Below, piece after piece: positions 1 to 12,879 of a stretch of 64,000 bases of DNA. Origin of the DNA: Dermacentor variabilis (taxonomy: Eukaryota > Arthropoda > Arachnida > Ixodida > Ixodidae); NCBI RefSeq assembly GCF_050947875.1, contig NC_134574.1, forward strand, positions 155,522,051 through 155,586,050, in the 5' to 3' direction. Position 1 is the stretch's first letter. Every line of letters begins with the position of its first letter. Under the pieces are notes generated by a model. The model had not been told where the DNA came from. It ran no database searches and saw nothing but the letters and a program-made list of their open reading frames with translations. The position numbers and the translations under genes were made by a program.

Positions 1-360
1 ACTACTGATAGTACCATCCATAGTGCACTATTTATGTCGGAAATACTATTGAGCTCACTAACGCTTGTGTTATTGACTGTGCAGTATCCATAATCTACAC
101 TTACACGACATACGACACATACACCATGCATCACAAACTTGGCAACATTTCTCTGTTCCCAGTTGCATGAAAAAGGTCACTGGTGTTCAGCTATTGCAAA
201 ATTTCTGGTAATATCTCTAGCCAATTGCAAAACGATCAATCGCACTTTCACTAGTGCACTATAGCAATACTTTCTATAGTACTGTCAGTAGTTTCATAGT
301 GAAATATTTTAGTACTATATGGTGCTATTGATAGTCCATTTACCGATAGTTTTGCATCAC
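1..360. repeat. AT-rich diverged inverted repeat at window edge
   Basis: The first ~35 bases (ACTACTGATAGTACCATCC...) recur as a diverged reverse complement at about 255-293 (reverse complement begins ACTACTGACAGTACTATAG). Further ATAGTACTAT-type words lie up to 345. This looks like a small terminal-inverted-repeat element, or one end of a larger one cut by the window edge. I could not name the family. Confidence 0.3.
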
Positions 361-1478
361 TAGCCGAAACCCCAGCATCGGTACATCAGTGTGCCATCAT
401 GGATTTCTAAGTGTCTTTTTTTTTTTCCTTCTTCATATCTGGGCTGTTGCAGTGCTGTTAAAGTTCTCAAAACTTGCAAAACTAAGTCTTTGGTTCTTTT
501 AGAATACAGTGTAGTCCATCTTTACCTGTGAACAATTGACTGGTTCAGATCGATGGCATCATGGCGAGTTGGTACGGGAACTTCGAAGCAACGTCACCGC
601 CCGTCTTGTTTTTGCGTTTATTCTGGTTTATCGGGTGTCCTCTCACGGTAACAGTGGCTTCTGTAACATTACAGAAGTGCAATATACATTAATACAGCTC
701 AACATATTTTTCTCGTTAGTGTCCGTGTAAGATTAGGGATGAAATGGATAAAGATTGAGGGCCTGCTGTTGGTATGAACCATTTGCTCAGAGCTCTGTAA
801 TGTCTGCTTTTGTTTACCCAAGTTTGTATTTTTAATTGGTGGTAGAAGAGCTAGCATGACCCATTTTTGCTCATAACTGTCCATTTTAGAGTTGTTGCTA
901 GCTCAACTACTTTTTAGTGTATATGGTTAAGCAAGATTAGCAATGTGCCTGTCTTATTTTGGTGTATCCAGTATGTTTTGTATTCTGCTTCCATTTGTTG
1001 AATGTTGCGTATGGTCAGCCCACTCGATATTGAGCAAGGTGTGTGTGGTACAGTGAACAGGAGGAAATGAATTCCAACGAGAGCTGGCATCGTAGCGATA
1101 TGCCGAGTACAAAAGTTGTGTTTTTTTTTATACACGGTCCATTAGTGGAAGCAACATAGGATTGTTTTTAACAGTTGAAACAATTTGTTGCAAGGATGAA
1201 GAAAATGCAATTACCACAGTTCCACAGTTGTGGAGCGAGCTGCAAACAACAGAACGAGGACCTGTCTGTGCGCTTGTTATTTATTGTCCCGTTGTGTCCT
1301 GTACATTATGCAGTGCGTCTGAATACTTTTTTACCCTCTGTAAATAGTGTAAGTAATGTCCCCTTAGCGCCCTGTGTGTGCAGAATTGTTTCCCAACTTG
1401 TATTTCACTGCTCACACTCATAGTTGTGCAAAATAAAGTTAAAGGTACCATAGCGTGTTCCGTGGTGCTTGTATGACC
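361..1478. other. Unassigned stretch; possible 3' UTR of an upstream gene
   Basis: No open frame here resembles a known protein. An AATAAA at 1432-1437 could be the poly(A) signal of a + strand gene whose exons lie left of the window. A TTTTAG acceptor-like site sits near 500, but all three frames after it close within about 40 bases, so at most a very short terminal exon could be here. Confidence 0.2.
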
Positions 1479-1710
1479 AGCCGCGGAAGTGCAGTGGCTA
1501 TGGCGTTTCACTGCCGAGCACAAGGTCATGGGTTCGACTCTCCAATGCGGTGGCCACACTCTGACGAGGGCTGAATGCAAGAATGTTTATGTACCATGCT
1601 TTGGGTGCGCGGTACAGAACCTCACGCGATCAAAATTAGTCCGGAACCCTCCACTAGGCATGCCTCGTAACCCTCTGCATAGTTTTGGGAACTTAAACCC
1701 GACGATTTAG
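1479..1710 (+). mobile_element. Ruka-like tRNA-derived SINE, near full length
   Basis: The copy starts with a tRNA-like head: an A-box-like GTGCAGTGGCTATGG near 1489 and a B box GGTTCGACTC at 1531-1540. It continues into the family body with the conserved stretch AAAATTAGTCCGGAACCCTCC near 1630-1655 and the CCTCGTAACCC block, and ends near GACGATTTAG. The same body recurs at 15095, 47432, 55278 and 63203 in this window. Ruka is a SINE family described from ixodid ticks; assignment is by recognition of the sequence, not by a search. Confidence 0.75.
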
Positions 1711-4700
1711 TTAAGTTTACTGTTTGCATGTTGAATGTGGAAAAAGCATGCTGGTTCAACGCAACATTATAATCTAAATGATGTGAAGCTTGTTTGACTT
1801 AACGAGGTAGCAGCAGTGTGCAGATGACACAAGCACACCCTCGTCACCTGTAGCCGTTTGCTGTTTTGCGTGTGGTATAACGGCCTACAAAGGACATGGA
1901 AGTTTGGGTGCCAGTTCCATTTAACCGGAGTTCACAAGAAAAGGCATTCCATTTATGCGAAGTTTGTTAACATTGTACCTACAGGTGTCCAACCAAACTT
2001 GGTATGCTCGTTGCCTTTATCCAGCATTTTTGCTTAAGCAAGTTTAGTTTATCCGAAGTCCACTGTACTTAAATGCATTTTGGGGGGCTTTGTGTCACAG
2101 TGGCACATCCATTCTTGGGTTTTGGCCAAGAATGGGCCAGTGGTACATACCCAGCTGTACATACCCAGTGACCCAAGCTGCTTCATTCTCGGCAACCCAA
2201 GATAGCAGCCAGCGCATACCTGGTAGCCCAAGTTCTCTATGTATATCCACAAATATATCCAGTGAGGGAACAACAACGAGCACCAAACCCCAAGGAAGAG
2301 GCCAAGGAAGCTTCACTTTAAAACTATAAGCAGGAAAATGACTCTTTTCTGAAACAGAAATCAGGTGGGATGCATTGGGAACATAAGGTTTTTCTTGAAT
2401 GATTGAAGAATGGAATGACAGCAACACAGACATGCAAGGCACGTGGTGGTGGAATGCATGGCGTGTAGCTAGTTTTATACAGCAGAGAACTAAATGACTC
2501 TGCAACAACTATGAACTGGCACAAGTTGTCTCATTTGTATACATCCCACGGTTTGCACCAAGGTTGTCGACGCCTTTTGGCCATGAATTGCTTAATTTGT
2601 GTATGCAAGTGGACTTGCATAGCTGCCAACTGCCAAATTTATTGTAAAGTTTAAGAATTCGGACTCTTTCCAAGGTCTTGCAAGTATCTGATGGTGTTTT
2701 ACGAAAAATTAATTGTTTTCACCGGTCTCTGATCGTACCCTCAGAAATCTGATTGTGAAAGGACATTGGGGCAGTACCTGCAACCTCGGTACCTGCTTGG
2801 AGCAAGCTTATTTAGACAAGTTCTTGTAGCAGGCGAAATCGGCCACTGCAAAGTCTCTTAAAAAGTAACTGTGATCTAAAAACAGTGTCGCGTGTCGGTC
2901 TCTGTAGTTACAAGTTTGCTGCTGCTTGAGTGCTGCATCGAGGGGTAAATCGTCATTAGTGAAATGCGTACGTATGCCACCAAAGGTGTGTGTTCCCAAG
3001 GAAAACTTAAATATGTGTGCCATTACCTCTTCCCCCTTTTCACTGTTTTGTTTGCAGGTAAGCCAGTTTCTATTTGCCATGTATAGTCGACCGATTCTCT
3101 TACAGTACCATGCGAGCTTCAACTGGACGGCCGATCGGCGCCTTCTAACAGCGCAAAACGACAGCATCGGCAAGATTTTGCTGGTGTCTGTTGCTTTTGC
3201 TGATATCGTCACTTTCTGCCGCTAAAAAGCACTGACCAGCTGGCCACTCGACGCTTGCGCAGTACTGTTGAAGAACCTGCCGACTCTGCATGGCCTGTAT
3301 ACATGTCATATTGAGTGCAAGTAGTATAGATACATTGCCCCAGTGCTGAATTAATCATTGGATATTACGTCTCAAGCATTTCCTAGAAAAGATGATGGTA
3401 GTTGGTGCTGCCATCCCCATTTAACCTGTTGTCTCTGCCTATATATGCCAAATCTTTCCTCAGCCTTGAGCGGGACCTTACTATACTGTTGGTGAGGTGC
3501 GGAATGTGCCTAGCATTATGGAGGCCATCTCCTCAACAATTCTCCTCCAACAATTTTTGAAAGCAGCTTGTATAAGAAATCAAATCGCAGCTACCCCCTC
3601 GCTGTTCACATTGCACTGTGCTCACATAGAATGAAACCCACCATGCTCCAGCCATAATCGCACTGAGCTTTGGCATCAACATGACATGAAATCAAGTCAT
3701 GTGACCTTCTCCATAATATAATGTGCAAGCATGATCGGACAAAGACAGAGATATAAACATATGTGGACGTACAGCGCTCTTGTCAGCATTTCAGTCTCTC
3801 CTCGTCCAGTCATGCTTGCACACTGCATCATGAATCCAAACCAACCAGCCTGCGAACATGTTCTAGCCTCTCCATAAAACTTGCCTCATCAACAAAGACG
3901 TTGCTCCGTTCTTGCTTCTGTCAGACTAATTGGGTTGTCATGATGTCAAAACAAAGAGCTGATCATGTTTTAATATCTGATGAAATAGAAGAAAGTGTCT
4001 TTTTATGAAATTCTAATTTCTGCCCAAGCCTGTCATAACTTACGGACATATTAAAACTGTTCTTAATTGCATAGTTAAAAGAACTTGCCATTCTCTCTGC
4101 CAAAGTTGCATTTGTTTCGCTTATTTTTTGCAGTGTGCTGTCACTGTCGCCAAGTTATCAGCGTTTCTGACTTAAAATTGGGGCGTCTCGCAGCCATAAA
4201 ATTGATCTTTGCCACATTTGTTTCATTTACAATTCCGCACATCTTATACATGTTATCTCACACGTTAACACACGTTTTTTAAAGATACTGCCAATATGAA
4301 CACTGTCAATGATAAGCTGTTTCTTGCACCAAAAAAGTCATATGCAGACCTATCTCACTGTTGGGATCTAGCTAGGTGATGGGAAGCTTTGTGCGGGTGC
4401 GTAAACAATGCTTCAAACGGTGCTTGTGCACTTGTTTTCTGTTGTGTTGCTAATAAATGGGCATATACACAGTTGCCCAATAATGGCATACGCTAAATAC
4501 AAGAAATTTAATGAAATAAAAGAGGCCATTGTATATGATATGCTATTCAATTAAGACTGAGGTCTACGTGCTTGAGAGATACCTTTGAGGCGACATTATA
4601 TGAAAAGGACTTCTGTCGGGATTTGTTGTTTTGCTAGGCAGAATAAAACATGCGCTCACTGGCACTACACATTGTCAGTGAATATTCCATCATGTACACT

Positions 4701-6200
4701 CGGCCTACTCTACAAGAAACACTCCAACGGACTTGATATTCTGGGGAAGAAGCAAAGAGAGGTTCTGCGAGGCTCCTTGAAAATTGGTAGACATCCTCAA
4801 ATGCTGACCTGTTTGCATTGAAATTAAAGCCAGAAGGTTTGCCTTCTTTATCACAAATTTCTGCCAGCTGGTAGCTGAATATCTACATACCAGCTAACAA
4901 TATGTCATATGCGTACATTAAAACTGGAAGTAGAGACTTGAAATATCTGTGAAATTTTAGATGTGTGGTTTTTAATGTTTTTTTTTTTTTCGTGTTCAAC
5001 TCAACAGTTTTATATTCGAAATAGTCGCAGAATTTCTGACTGAATATACGGATAAGCAACAATTGTTGCAACCTACAGGGAGTAATGAACCATATGGGAA
5101 TGGTGTACTTTCCGATCAAGGTGCCAACAGACACAGAAAAGCAAAGACCAATGCCACTGCTTGTCTGCTTTCCTATCTCTGTTGGTGCCTTGTACTGAGG
5201 TTGGATGTATACCAACTTTTCAGCTTACGGTTTTTATATGCTGGAACCTGCACTAGGATTTATGCTCATTGTGTCTGCATGGTATCAGAGAAATAAGTTT
5301 CGGAGTGTTTTAAGACAGCCGATTATCGTTTTTGTGTAGTGGCGCAAATGTTCAGAGGTTATCCTTAACTCCTGAATCAAATGCAAACACAAGTTTGTGT
5401 GGCCTTGTGATCTGGATTCTGCGAGTATTAAATTTTGCGAGTAACGAAGAAAGAGGCAGAGGTGCATGTACAGAGAAGTGTGGATCAAAGTGATGCATTT
5501 TTGATGCTTCGACACCTCTGGCGAGCACGCGGTGAATCAATAACGCCTACCACGCTCGCGACCTGTGACGCGACCGCAGAGACTATCCGCTCCGCCAAAT
5601 CCGGCGGCAGCAATAAAGAAAGCCAAAGAAAGCTCTTTGGAGGGATAGAACACGCTTTTGTAAACCATTCTTGAACGAAAACGATACTCGAAGGTTATGA
5701 TTTTGTGTACTGCATGCACCAGAGAAACACTATTGCTTACAGTTCGTTTGACTAGTATCTAGCGCAAAGAAGGGACAACCTAATACACAATGCAGGACAG
5801 TAGCACTCTATTTGTCTATTTCTTTTTATTTAGTTGCCCCTTCATTGCATTAAAAAAAAAAAGAATTAGTGACGTATGCCGACCATGACGTACTTTTCGT
5901 GCCTGCTGTCGCTTCCGGTGTCTGCAGCACAATAAAGCATGGCCTTCGAAAGTAACCTTTTCAGATTCGTAATAATTTTTGATAGAAAACGAGGTTAGCG
6001 CCAAAGAGCGGCTTTCTCGTTGATGCTCATAGTAACAAAAACACGCAATCTCAAAGGTCCTAATTCTTTCTACTGCAATTTAGTGCCAAATTTACGTCAA
6101 TGTCACCATAATTTGCTGAGTAAACGCGCCATACTTTTTTTTTACTGGTCTGGCCACCATGAGTGTCCTCTCTTGCGTTTTTTTATACATATATTTTTTT
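1711..6200. other. Intergenic stretch without a recognised gene
   Basis: About 4.5 kb of mixed-composition DNA. Open frames are short, overlap on both strands and match nothing I know. A small imperfect hairpin lies at about 2105-2145 (CATTCTTGG / CCAAGAATG), followed by a repeated TACATACCCAG word at 2143-2169. Several AATAAA words and A/T homopolymers occur. Nothing else could be supported. Confidence 0.4.
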
Positions 6201-6206
6201 AGGTTG

Positions 6207-6217
6207 CCATATAAGCC
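6207..6217 (+). promoter_or_regulatory. TATA-like box upstream of H2A.X
   Basis: CCATATAAGCC lies about 100 bases before the H2A.X start codon, a spacing that fits a TATA box with a short 5' UTR. It is a consensus match only; no start-site data are available. Confidence 0.35.
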
Positions 6218-6303
6218 GTCGTTTTTGGCGGCGACCTCATAGACACCATTGCTGGTCCGTTGGAGTGTGTTCTGTGTTTCGTACGCCAATCGCCAAAGAG
6301 TAA

Positions 6304-6729
<426 letters not shown>

Positions 6730-7019
6730 GGACATTTTGCTGTTCACTAAGTCGCCGCATTCCTCTTGTTAAACCACCCCGGCCGGTCAGCGGCTCAGAA
6801 CTTCGCGCATTGTTTCATCTGTTCATGTTCATGCGTGTGTTCAGAACTGTAGTCATGCTGCTTTGTCGTTAGGCCTAAGTGTGGCTTATTCTGTAGCAGC
6901 ACTCGTGTATTTGCTTTTATTTCGCCCTGTACTGTCGTACCTTCCCATTGTCATCTTGGTCTTTCCTCACAGAACTGTGTAAAATCTTACAAAATGAAAA
7001 GGTCATCATTGAACTGAAA

Positions 7020-7025
7020 AATAAA
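7020..7025 (+). terminator. Poly(A) signal of H2A.X
   Basis: AATAAA about 290 bases after the H2A.X stop codon, with no other recognised gene between. It is the most likely 3'-end signal for that transcript. Confidence 0.55.
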
Positions 7026-7659
7026 GCACTTCGAACTGCTACTATTGCTGAATTCTTATTTTGGCGTTACCGTATCGCGCGGCAAAATACAGTTGCGCGG
7101 TTGGTAGCAGCAAATGGCCGTAGTAATATCCGGCATTTGACTGTCAACAGTGATGTCAACAGCCGGCGGCGTCCAACTTTCATGTAAGTAAATCGGGCCG
7201 ATGCATTCGCTTGAGTCGGTGCTCAGTACTGTCTGCAAAAGCGCAAGTAGCACTGCTGCGGGATCGCAATTCCCAAGATTATTTTCGGCTAACGCCCTGG
7301 GGTGCTCGGCTCCATGAGTACTGAACGCGCACAATGAAAATCTCCCTGTAAAAAAAAAATACAAAATGGCGCTTAACTTCGCGCCATTTCTAACCATTTC
7401 TAGATCTTTGCCTTTCAAGTTCAAAACGTCATTGCTTCCTCATATTCCGTTTTTTTAAAATTATTTTCGCGCATTCGTTTCTCTTATGCGGAATAGCATA
7501 TTCCGTAATGATTTCTCGATTGTAGTTCAATTCGTTCAATGCTTCATCTTTGCACGCCAGAGGGCTTGGGCAACGCGTGCGGCGGAGTGGCCGCAGGTAA
7601 CTGGAGATTATTTGTTCTTCAGGCACTTCAGATTCCTTCGCACTAAATAGTACTTCCAC

Positions 7660-7801
7660 ATGGTTGAGATGAGTGTTATGGTGTCTAAAACAGCGCTTAG
7701 TGTTGCCGCCGGTGTTTGTGGCACACTGTTTATAGGTTACTGTATTTATTTCGACCGAAAGCGCCGAAGTGACCCACTCTTCAAGCAAAAGCTGAAGGAA
7801 C
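7660..7801 (+). CDS. TOMM20: TOMM20 coding exon 1
   Basis: Encodes the membrane anchor and the first half of the basic linker. The exon ends in phase 1 at GAAC before GTAAGT. The first ATG (7660) is used here; ATGs at 7669 and 7678 are in the same frame. Confidence 0.9.
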
Positions 7802-10800
7802 GTAAGTTGTGTAAAACGATTTCCTTAAACAAGTGCAGCACATTCTTATTGTACTGAGCGAAGTACTCGTAAGGGCCTAAAAGGTCATTGCAGTCCAGCT
7901 GCCACTGTCTCGTATCCGCCAGTGTGCTCGGAGATGGCACGTCGGATTAGTTGCTTGCCCTGACCGGTGTTTCTAAAGCCGAGACCACACGTACGCTTGC
8001 GGACGCGCGCTAGCTCGCGTCCGCGCGCCTAGCGCCTGCCGCGCCTCGCGAGTAATGGTGGTTTGCATCCACAAAGACGCGCGACAGCGCGCGCTCACTG
8101 GGCTCACTCACAGACGCCTCGGCAGGCGCTGCTTCGTACTTTGTTACTGACAGCGTTTCAAGATGCTTCGATATTTATAAACGTAATTGTTATATTTTTA
8201 TATCTGTTAGATCAGTGCAAAAAGGAAGGAAGAACCACATTCTTGCACGATATAAATCTGCTTCACTGAGAGTTGAACGCTCCGCGCCGTAGCTGCGTAG
8301 CCAGGCGCGCCGACGCGAGGCAACCCAAGCGCGCGATAACAGAGAGGAGCTGTTCCCCGAGATCACGCCGCGTTTCGACGCGTACGAGCCATGCTGCACC
8401 GTGTGCGCATGCGTGGGCGCGTGAACGCGAGCTTGCGCGCGTCCGCAAGCGTACGTGTGGTCTGGGCTTTAGTTGAACGGCGAGATACACGCGTCGGTAA
8501 ATCCCACGCTATTCCCCATGTTGCAGGACGCGCCAAGGCCCAGCAGCAGAAAGAGCAAGCACGCAGTGGTTCTGGCAAGGTAAGATATCGCGAGAGTGGA
8601 TTGTGTGTTTGCCCCTTTTTGCCTTAACACGCGTAACTGGTACGTAGTTGCCGGACCTGAAGGACTATGACGCAGTACAGAAGTTCTTCATTCACGAGGT
8701 CCAGATGGGCGAAGAGCTGCTGGCACAAGGTAAGATTTTTGTCTGGCGAAATTTGACTCCCGATGAGTTCACTTTCATAAATGTAAGCTGATACGCATGC
8801 TATTCAGCGCGGAAACGGCGAAACACGGACACGTAATTGACATAAACCTACAAAACGATGCGTTTCCAACTGCGCTTTTATCGAAACAGCACTGCAACGT
8901 CATAACCACTACTTCTACCACCAGCAAAACATTATCTTGCAGAATGATAATTTATCATGGAGGACTGCGGAAGCAACACTTGCATGTGTGTCCCCTTCCT
9001 GATCGATAATGTAAGCTTCTAGTATTTTCCTCTCCAGGGTAACATGGGGTTTTTGCATAAAATTTTATTCAAAATGGCATGCATTGGCACCTCATACAAT
9101 GGTCTACTAGATGACCACCGAACTGATTCTTCAAAGTGCTCCTATGCCCTTTCATAACACACGCTTGTTTGCCCCATGTTTACTTTTTTTCCAACTTGGA
9201 AGAATTTGGTGTAATGCACCTTTCTTGCAGCTGGTGTATCGTACCTCGCAATTCCTTGGGACAGTACATTTCCTCCCGTTTACTCATCATGAGGCAAATA
9301 TTTGACACCCTGTACGGTACCATAAAAGCTATGCTCACATTATGCATGCAGTGCTCTGTCCGTGGGCACCTGCTCTGTCCACTCCATTAGACCACCAATT
9401 ACCTGCTGTACACATTTCATGACCTGCCCAATCTCCTTCTAACCTCGGCCAGCTGCCCATGTTTTCTAACCCATGCAGCCACTTTCCCTGCTTGTAGACC
9501 TATCATTTTGCATTCCGTCTTGCATTGCGTAGTCCTTAGCTTATTTTGGTATAGGGCAGAAGTGACTTGTGATGACACACACTGTGGCAGATGTACCCTG
9601 ACCCCATGTGGTCACTTGGCTCTATGTGCTGACCTTTGCGTTTGTGCAGGCGACATTGAGAATGGTGTGGAGCATCTGAGCAGTGCAGTGGCCGTCTGCG
9701 GCCAGCCCCAGCAGCTGCTGCAGGTGCTGCAGCAAACTCTGCCTCCCCAGGTGTTCCACCTGCTCCTGCAACGCCTGCCTGTTGTCTCGCAGGTCAGTGA
9801 TGCGAGTCCCATTTGATACATGGCCAGCATGTTGTCTGTTGATGGAGAACGGGCAACTGACAGTACGTACGGCAACTATACTCACGCGCACCTTTCTGTG
9901 GCAGTGAAGGGAAAGCTGCGAGGGAAGAACCTCTGCACATGGGTTACTGCACCAAGTAATTCAGCAACATACTGAATCTGTGTAGCTTCCACAAGTGACA
10001 GTTTTGCATTTGCCCAAATGTGAAAGAGAAAAAGCAGAAAAAAACAAGTCAAATTCAACACTAAGTGGTATATTTTGTCTTTCTGCTGTTATCAGTAAGA
10101 TGTCGATGTTTCCTGTTTTCCAGCTTATACTAACACGAATAAGACTGCAGGGACTGTCTTTAGGAAGCACTGTTACTTGTGTGTGCTTTGCTGCTTTCTT
10201 TTTGTTGTCATAGAAAGTTCTCTGTGAGCATACCAGTTCCGTCAGTGTGAATAAGCAGCTATACTGTGCTTTATACGTAGCAGGCTACATTACGAAGGCC
10301 AGAGAAACTCCTCTCACTACGTACTCACATTTGAGAGCAAAAAATAGTGCGTCACATACAAAGGTAAGCATCATGTATGCGTCATGTAATTTGATATAAC
10401 ATTAAACCTCATACTTATGATGTCGCAAAATATGACCCAAGTATTACATGGAAGGCGTCCCAGACATCAACCCCTTTGTCATTGAACGAGTCAAGGGACT
10501 TCTTTCTGTGACCGGCCACAGTGCACCGTTTGTGATTGCAACCAAGACATGCCCTGTCACATACTCGGACGGACGCAGGTGCGCAAAGAAGATGTGATTC
10601 GATGTAACCTGTTCTCCACAAGTTGCAGTCTTAATGTATGAAGTACCGCTTTTATTTGCTTGTAAGATGGGTTCTTTTTTTCTCGAAATCCTTTCAGAAT
10701 CAGAATTTTACTTTATAGTGTGGAATCATAGCAGTGCGAATTTCGTTTTATAGTGTGGCTTTAGGGCAGTGCATGCTGTGAACCCGTGGGATTTTCTCCA

Positions 10801-12879
10801 CAGCTGTAAGGTGCAATTCTTCACTACAAGTTGAAATTTGTGCTCTCCTGAGGCCACACCTAAAGGTGTAATTTGCATATAATTATTACTACGCATGTTA
10901 AAGCTCTTTTCCCTCCTATTTCAGGGTCGCCATTTTGGTTCTGGCTATGTTAGTAATTCAGTATTTCGGGCAATCTCTGTCGAGTCTGAATAATCCGTCG
11001 GCTACTCTCTACTCTATATTGCCTTAAATTAGTCTGCAAACTGAAGGTTCCTTTTCTTGGGTTCCGCAACTTCACCCTCACCTTATAATCATGAACACCT
11101 TATAATTGACTGACTAAATACGGTAGTTATTATGTAGAAGGCTTAGCAGATCAAAAACAACTATGCTGCAACGCACGTGGAGTGAGACTTCTATGCCCAC
11201 ACTACTTGCGAAGCTCCTGCAGCTTTGCCTGCTAAGCGTTAAATGAAGTGTAGCCAAAAACATGTTGTGTATGCACTATAATGGCTGTGTTTGAACGTGC
11301 GCGTTCTGCCAAAAGCACCATTTGCATGCATATCGTGTGGTTTTGCAGAAAACTGCGTCCGCGTCTACCAAAAGATGCATGTGCATGCTTAAAGCGCGTT
11401 TTGGCACAAATCCATGTGCGGGTGCTAAAAAGAGCAGCATCGGCATGCTTTTCACGTCGTTTGGTAGACATCCACGTGCGCGTTCTGCCAAAAGCACCAT
11501 TTGCATGCATATCGTGTGGTGTTGCAGAAAACTGCGTCCGCGTCTACCAAAAGATGCATGTGCATGCTTAAAACGCGTTTTGGCACAAATCCATGTGCGG
11601 GTGCTAAAAAGAGCAGCATCGGCATGTTTTTGTATTCCTTCTATTCACAATGCAAGTTCAATCTGTTTGCATCACCATGGTGCAGGAAACCCAGGGCTCA
11701 AAGTTGCCAGCTTTCACTTTAAGGCATTCTGGCCTCCCCAGTTTTCCAAGGAATAGGCACCTGAAAAATAAATAAACGTTCATCAAGTTGTCGTCCCTGT
11801 ATGCTACACAGATAAGTAGTGATCACGGCATTTCATGCATTTGTCATGTGTTGGGGCAATTTGATATCATCGAATGCTGCTGTCACAACAATTTATATTT
11901 GCCACTAAGAGTTCTTTTTTTTTTTTACATTTACAAGAAATTTTGTGCCTTGTATGAATCTTCCAATGCATTTTTTTTTTATTTGTCCAGTGCCCATATG
12001 TGTTATGTCAAGACTATTCCTTTCAATGCTAAAACATTTTTTTTTTTTTTTGCTTGCTCTACCTGGTTTCAAAGCGTCTGCCTACCTGGCCGGGGAGCAT
12101 CATTCATAATAAAACCCAACAGTTGGCACTATAAGTCCATGTGAAGTGCGATTGTGCATTTCATAAAATGCAACTGTGTAGTACGTCGCGGTGGGCTGCG
12201 ATAAAAGTAACAGAAGAAGGTCAATAGCAGCTGTAGGGAAGTTGGCTGATAGCTGAACACAGCGCTGCTGTTTGTGCAAGTTGCAGAAGGTATCTTGTCA
12301 AAGTCATGCTCACAAAGGCTAGGTGTGCACTCCTAAGCCACTCTCCTAATTTCAAATGGCTCCCAAGTGACTACCTATAGCAGGAGCGTAGGAAGAAATG
12401 AAGCGACATTGTGCAGAAGCTGTTCACTTTCCCATTGCAGGACAGCTCACTTTGTTTGCATTGCTTGTAGATTGCCGCAGTTTTTTGTTCTCCCCTGTTA
12501 ATGTAGCCAGAAGGTTAAACTGCAAATAAAATTAATCATGAACAAGAAAAATATGCTGCCTCATGGAAAATACAGTAAAATTTAGCGTATTTAAAAATAA
12601 AAATCACCTACAATAAAAGCAACACATTTTTGTTGTAAATGCTGTGAGCGATGAAGCATATAACTTGCATAAGAAATGAGCGACATTTTAAAATGTTACC
12701 ACCATATAGAAAAATTATACAATGAAGGCAAAGGAAGTGAGATAGTATCGATGCCTCAAATTTCAACTTTACTGGAAAAATGGCCCTTGAGCCTCGCTCA
12801 TGTGATTTCCTTCCGTGGTGTGCAGCGCCTGGCAGACAGTGCCGGAGGCCCCCCCCTGGTTGAAGACGACGTTGAGTAA
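7660..12879 (+). CDS. TOMM20: TOM20, mitochondrial import receptor subunit (5 coding exons)
   Basis: Coding exons 7660-7801, 8527-8579, 8648-8729, 9650-9792 and 12826-12879 join in phase with GT-AG introns into 157 aa. TOM20 sits in the outer mitochondrial membrane and binds presequences for the TOM complex. The N-terminal anchor (about residues 12-31) contains AAGVCGTLFIGYCIYFDRKRRSD, nearly identical to the animal family signature. A charged linker follows (residues 41-65), then the presequence-binding TPR-like region with FFIHEVQMGEELLAQG and the hallmark VCGQPQQLLQVLQQTLPP (about 109-126), and the acidic end EDDVE. It is about 12 residues longer than human TOM20, mostly in the N-terminal leader (MVEMSVMVSKTAL). 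Three in-frame ATGs at 7660, 7669 and 7678 leave the exact start open. Intron 4 (3 kb) holds a tandem repeat. Confidence 0.95.
7973..8472. mobile_element. 500-bp element with ~60-bp terminal inverted repeats in TOMM20 intron 1
   Basis: The left end CTAAAGCCGAGACCACACGT and the right end, read on the minus strand, CTAAAGCCCAGACCACACGT match with one difference over about 38 bases. The similarity continues, diverging, to about 60 bases rich in GCGC words. The interior (about 8150-8260) is AT-rich and has no transposase. No clear target duplication is seen, and the superfamily is not determined. It is a non-autonomous DNA-transposon-like element. Confidence 0.7.
8527..8579 (+). CDS. TOMM20: TOMM20 coding exon 2
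   Basis: A 53-base exon between TTGCAG and GTAAGA. It completes the split Arg and encodes the polar linker RAKAQQQKEQARSGSGK. It ends in phase 0. Confidence 0.9.
8648..8729 (+). CDS. TOMM20: TOMM20 coding exon 3
   Basis: Encodes LPDLKDYDAVQKFFIHEVQ and then MGEELLAQ, the start of the receptor domain. Acceptor ACGTAG, donor GTAAGA; ends in phase 1 within a Gly codon. The intron before it is only 68 bases. Confidence 0.92.
9650..9792 (+). CDS. TOMM20: TOMM20 coding exon 4
   Basis: Encodes the TPR-like core with VEHLSSAVAVCGQPQQLLQ and the helix ending RLPVVSQ. Acceptor TTTGTGCAG, donor GTCAGT. Phase 0 at its end. Confidence 0.93.
11290..11635. repeat. Two-copy 179-bp higher-order tandem repeat made of ~60-bp monomers
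   Basis: GCGTTCTGCCAAAAGCACC occurs at 11301 and again at 11480, and the intervening 179 bases repeat with few changes to about 11625. Each 179-bp unit is itself three diverged ~60-bp monomers, recognisable by the words TTCTGCCAAAAGC, GTCTACCAAAAGA and GTGCTAAAAAGAGC, each followed by a GCATGC-containing segment. The array lies in TOMM20 intron 4. Long open frames over it are a by-product of the repeat, not a gene. Confidence 0.8.
12826..12879 (+). CDS. TOMM20: TOMM20 coding exon 5 (terminal)
   Basis: Starts after GTGTGCAG and encodes RLADSAGGPPLVEDDVE plus the stop TAA. The acidic C-terminus EDDVE matches the family's end exactly. Confidence 0.9.
   Translation, partial: RLADSAGGPPLVEDDVE

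Noticed and set aside
11322..11756. 144-codon open frame over the tandem repeat in TOMM20 intron 4
   Set aside because: Several frames on both strands stay open here because the repeat unit lacks stops; it is not evidence for a gene.
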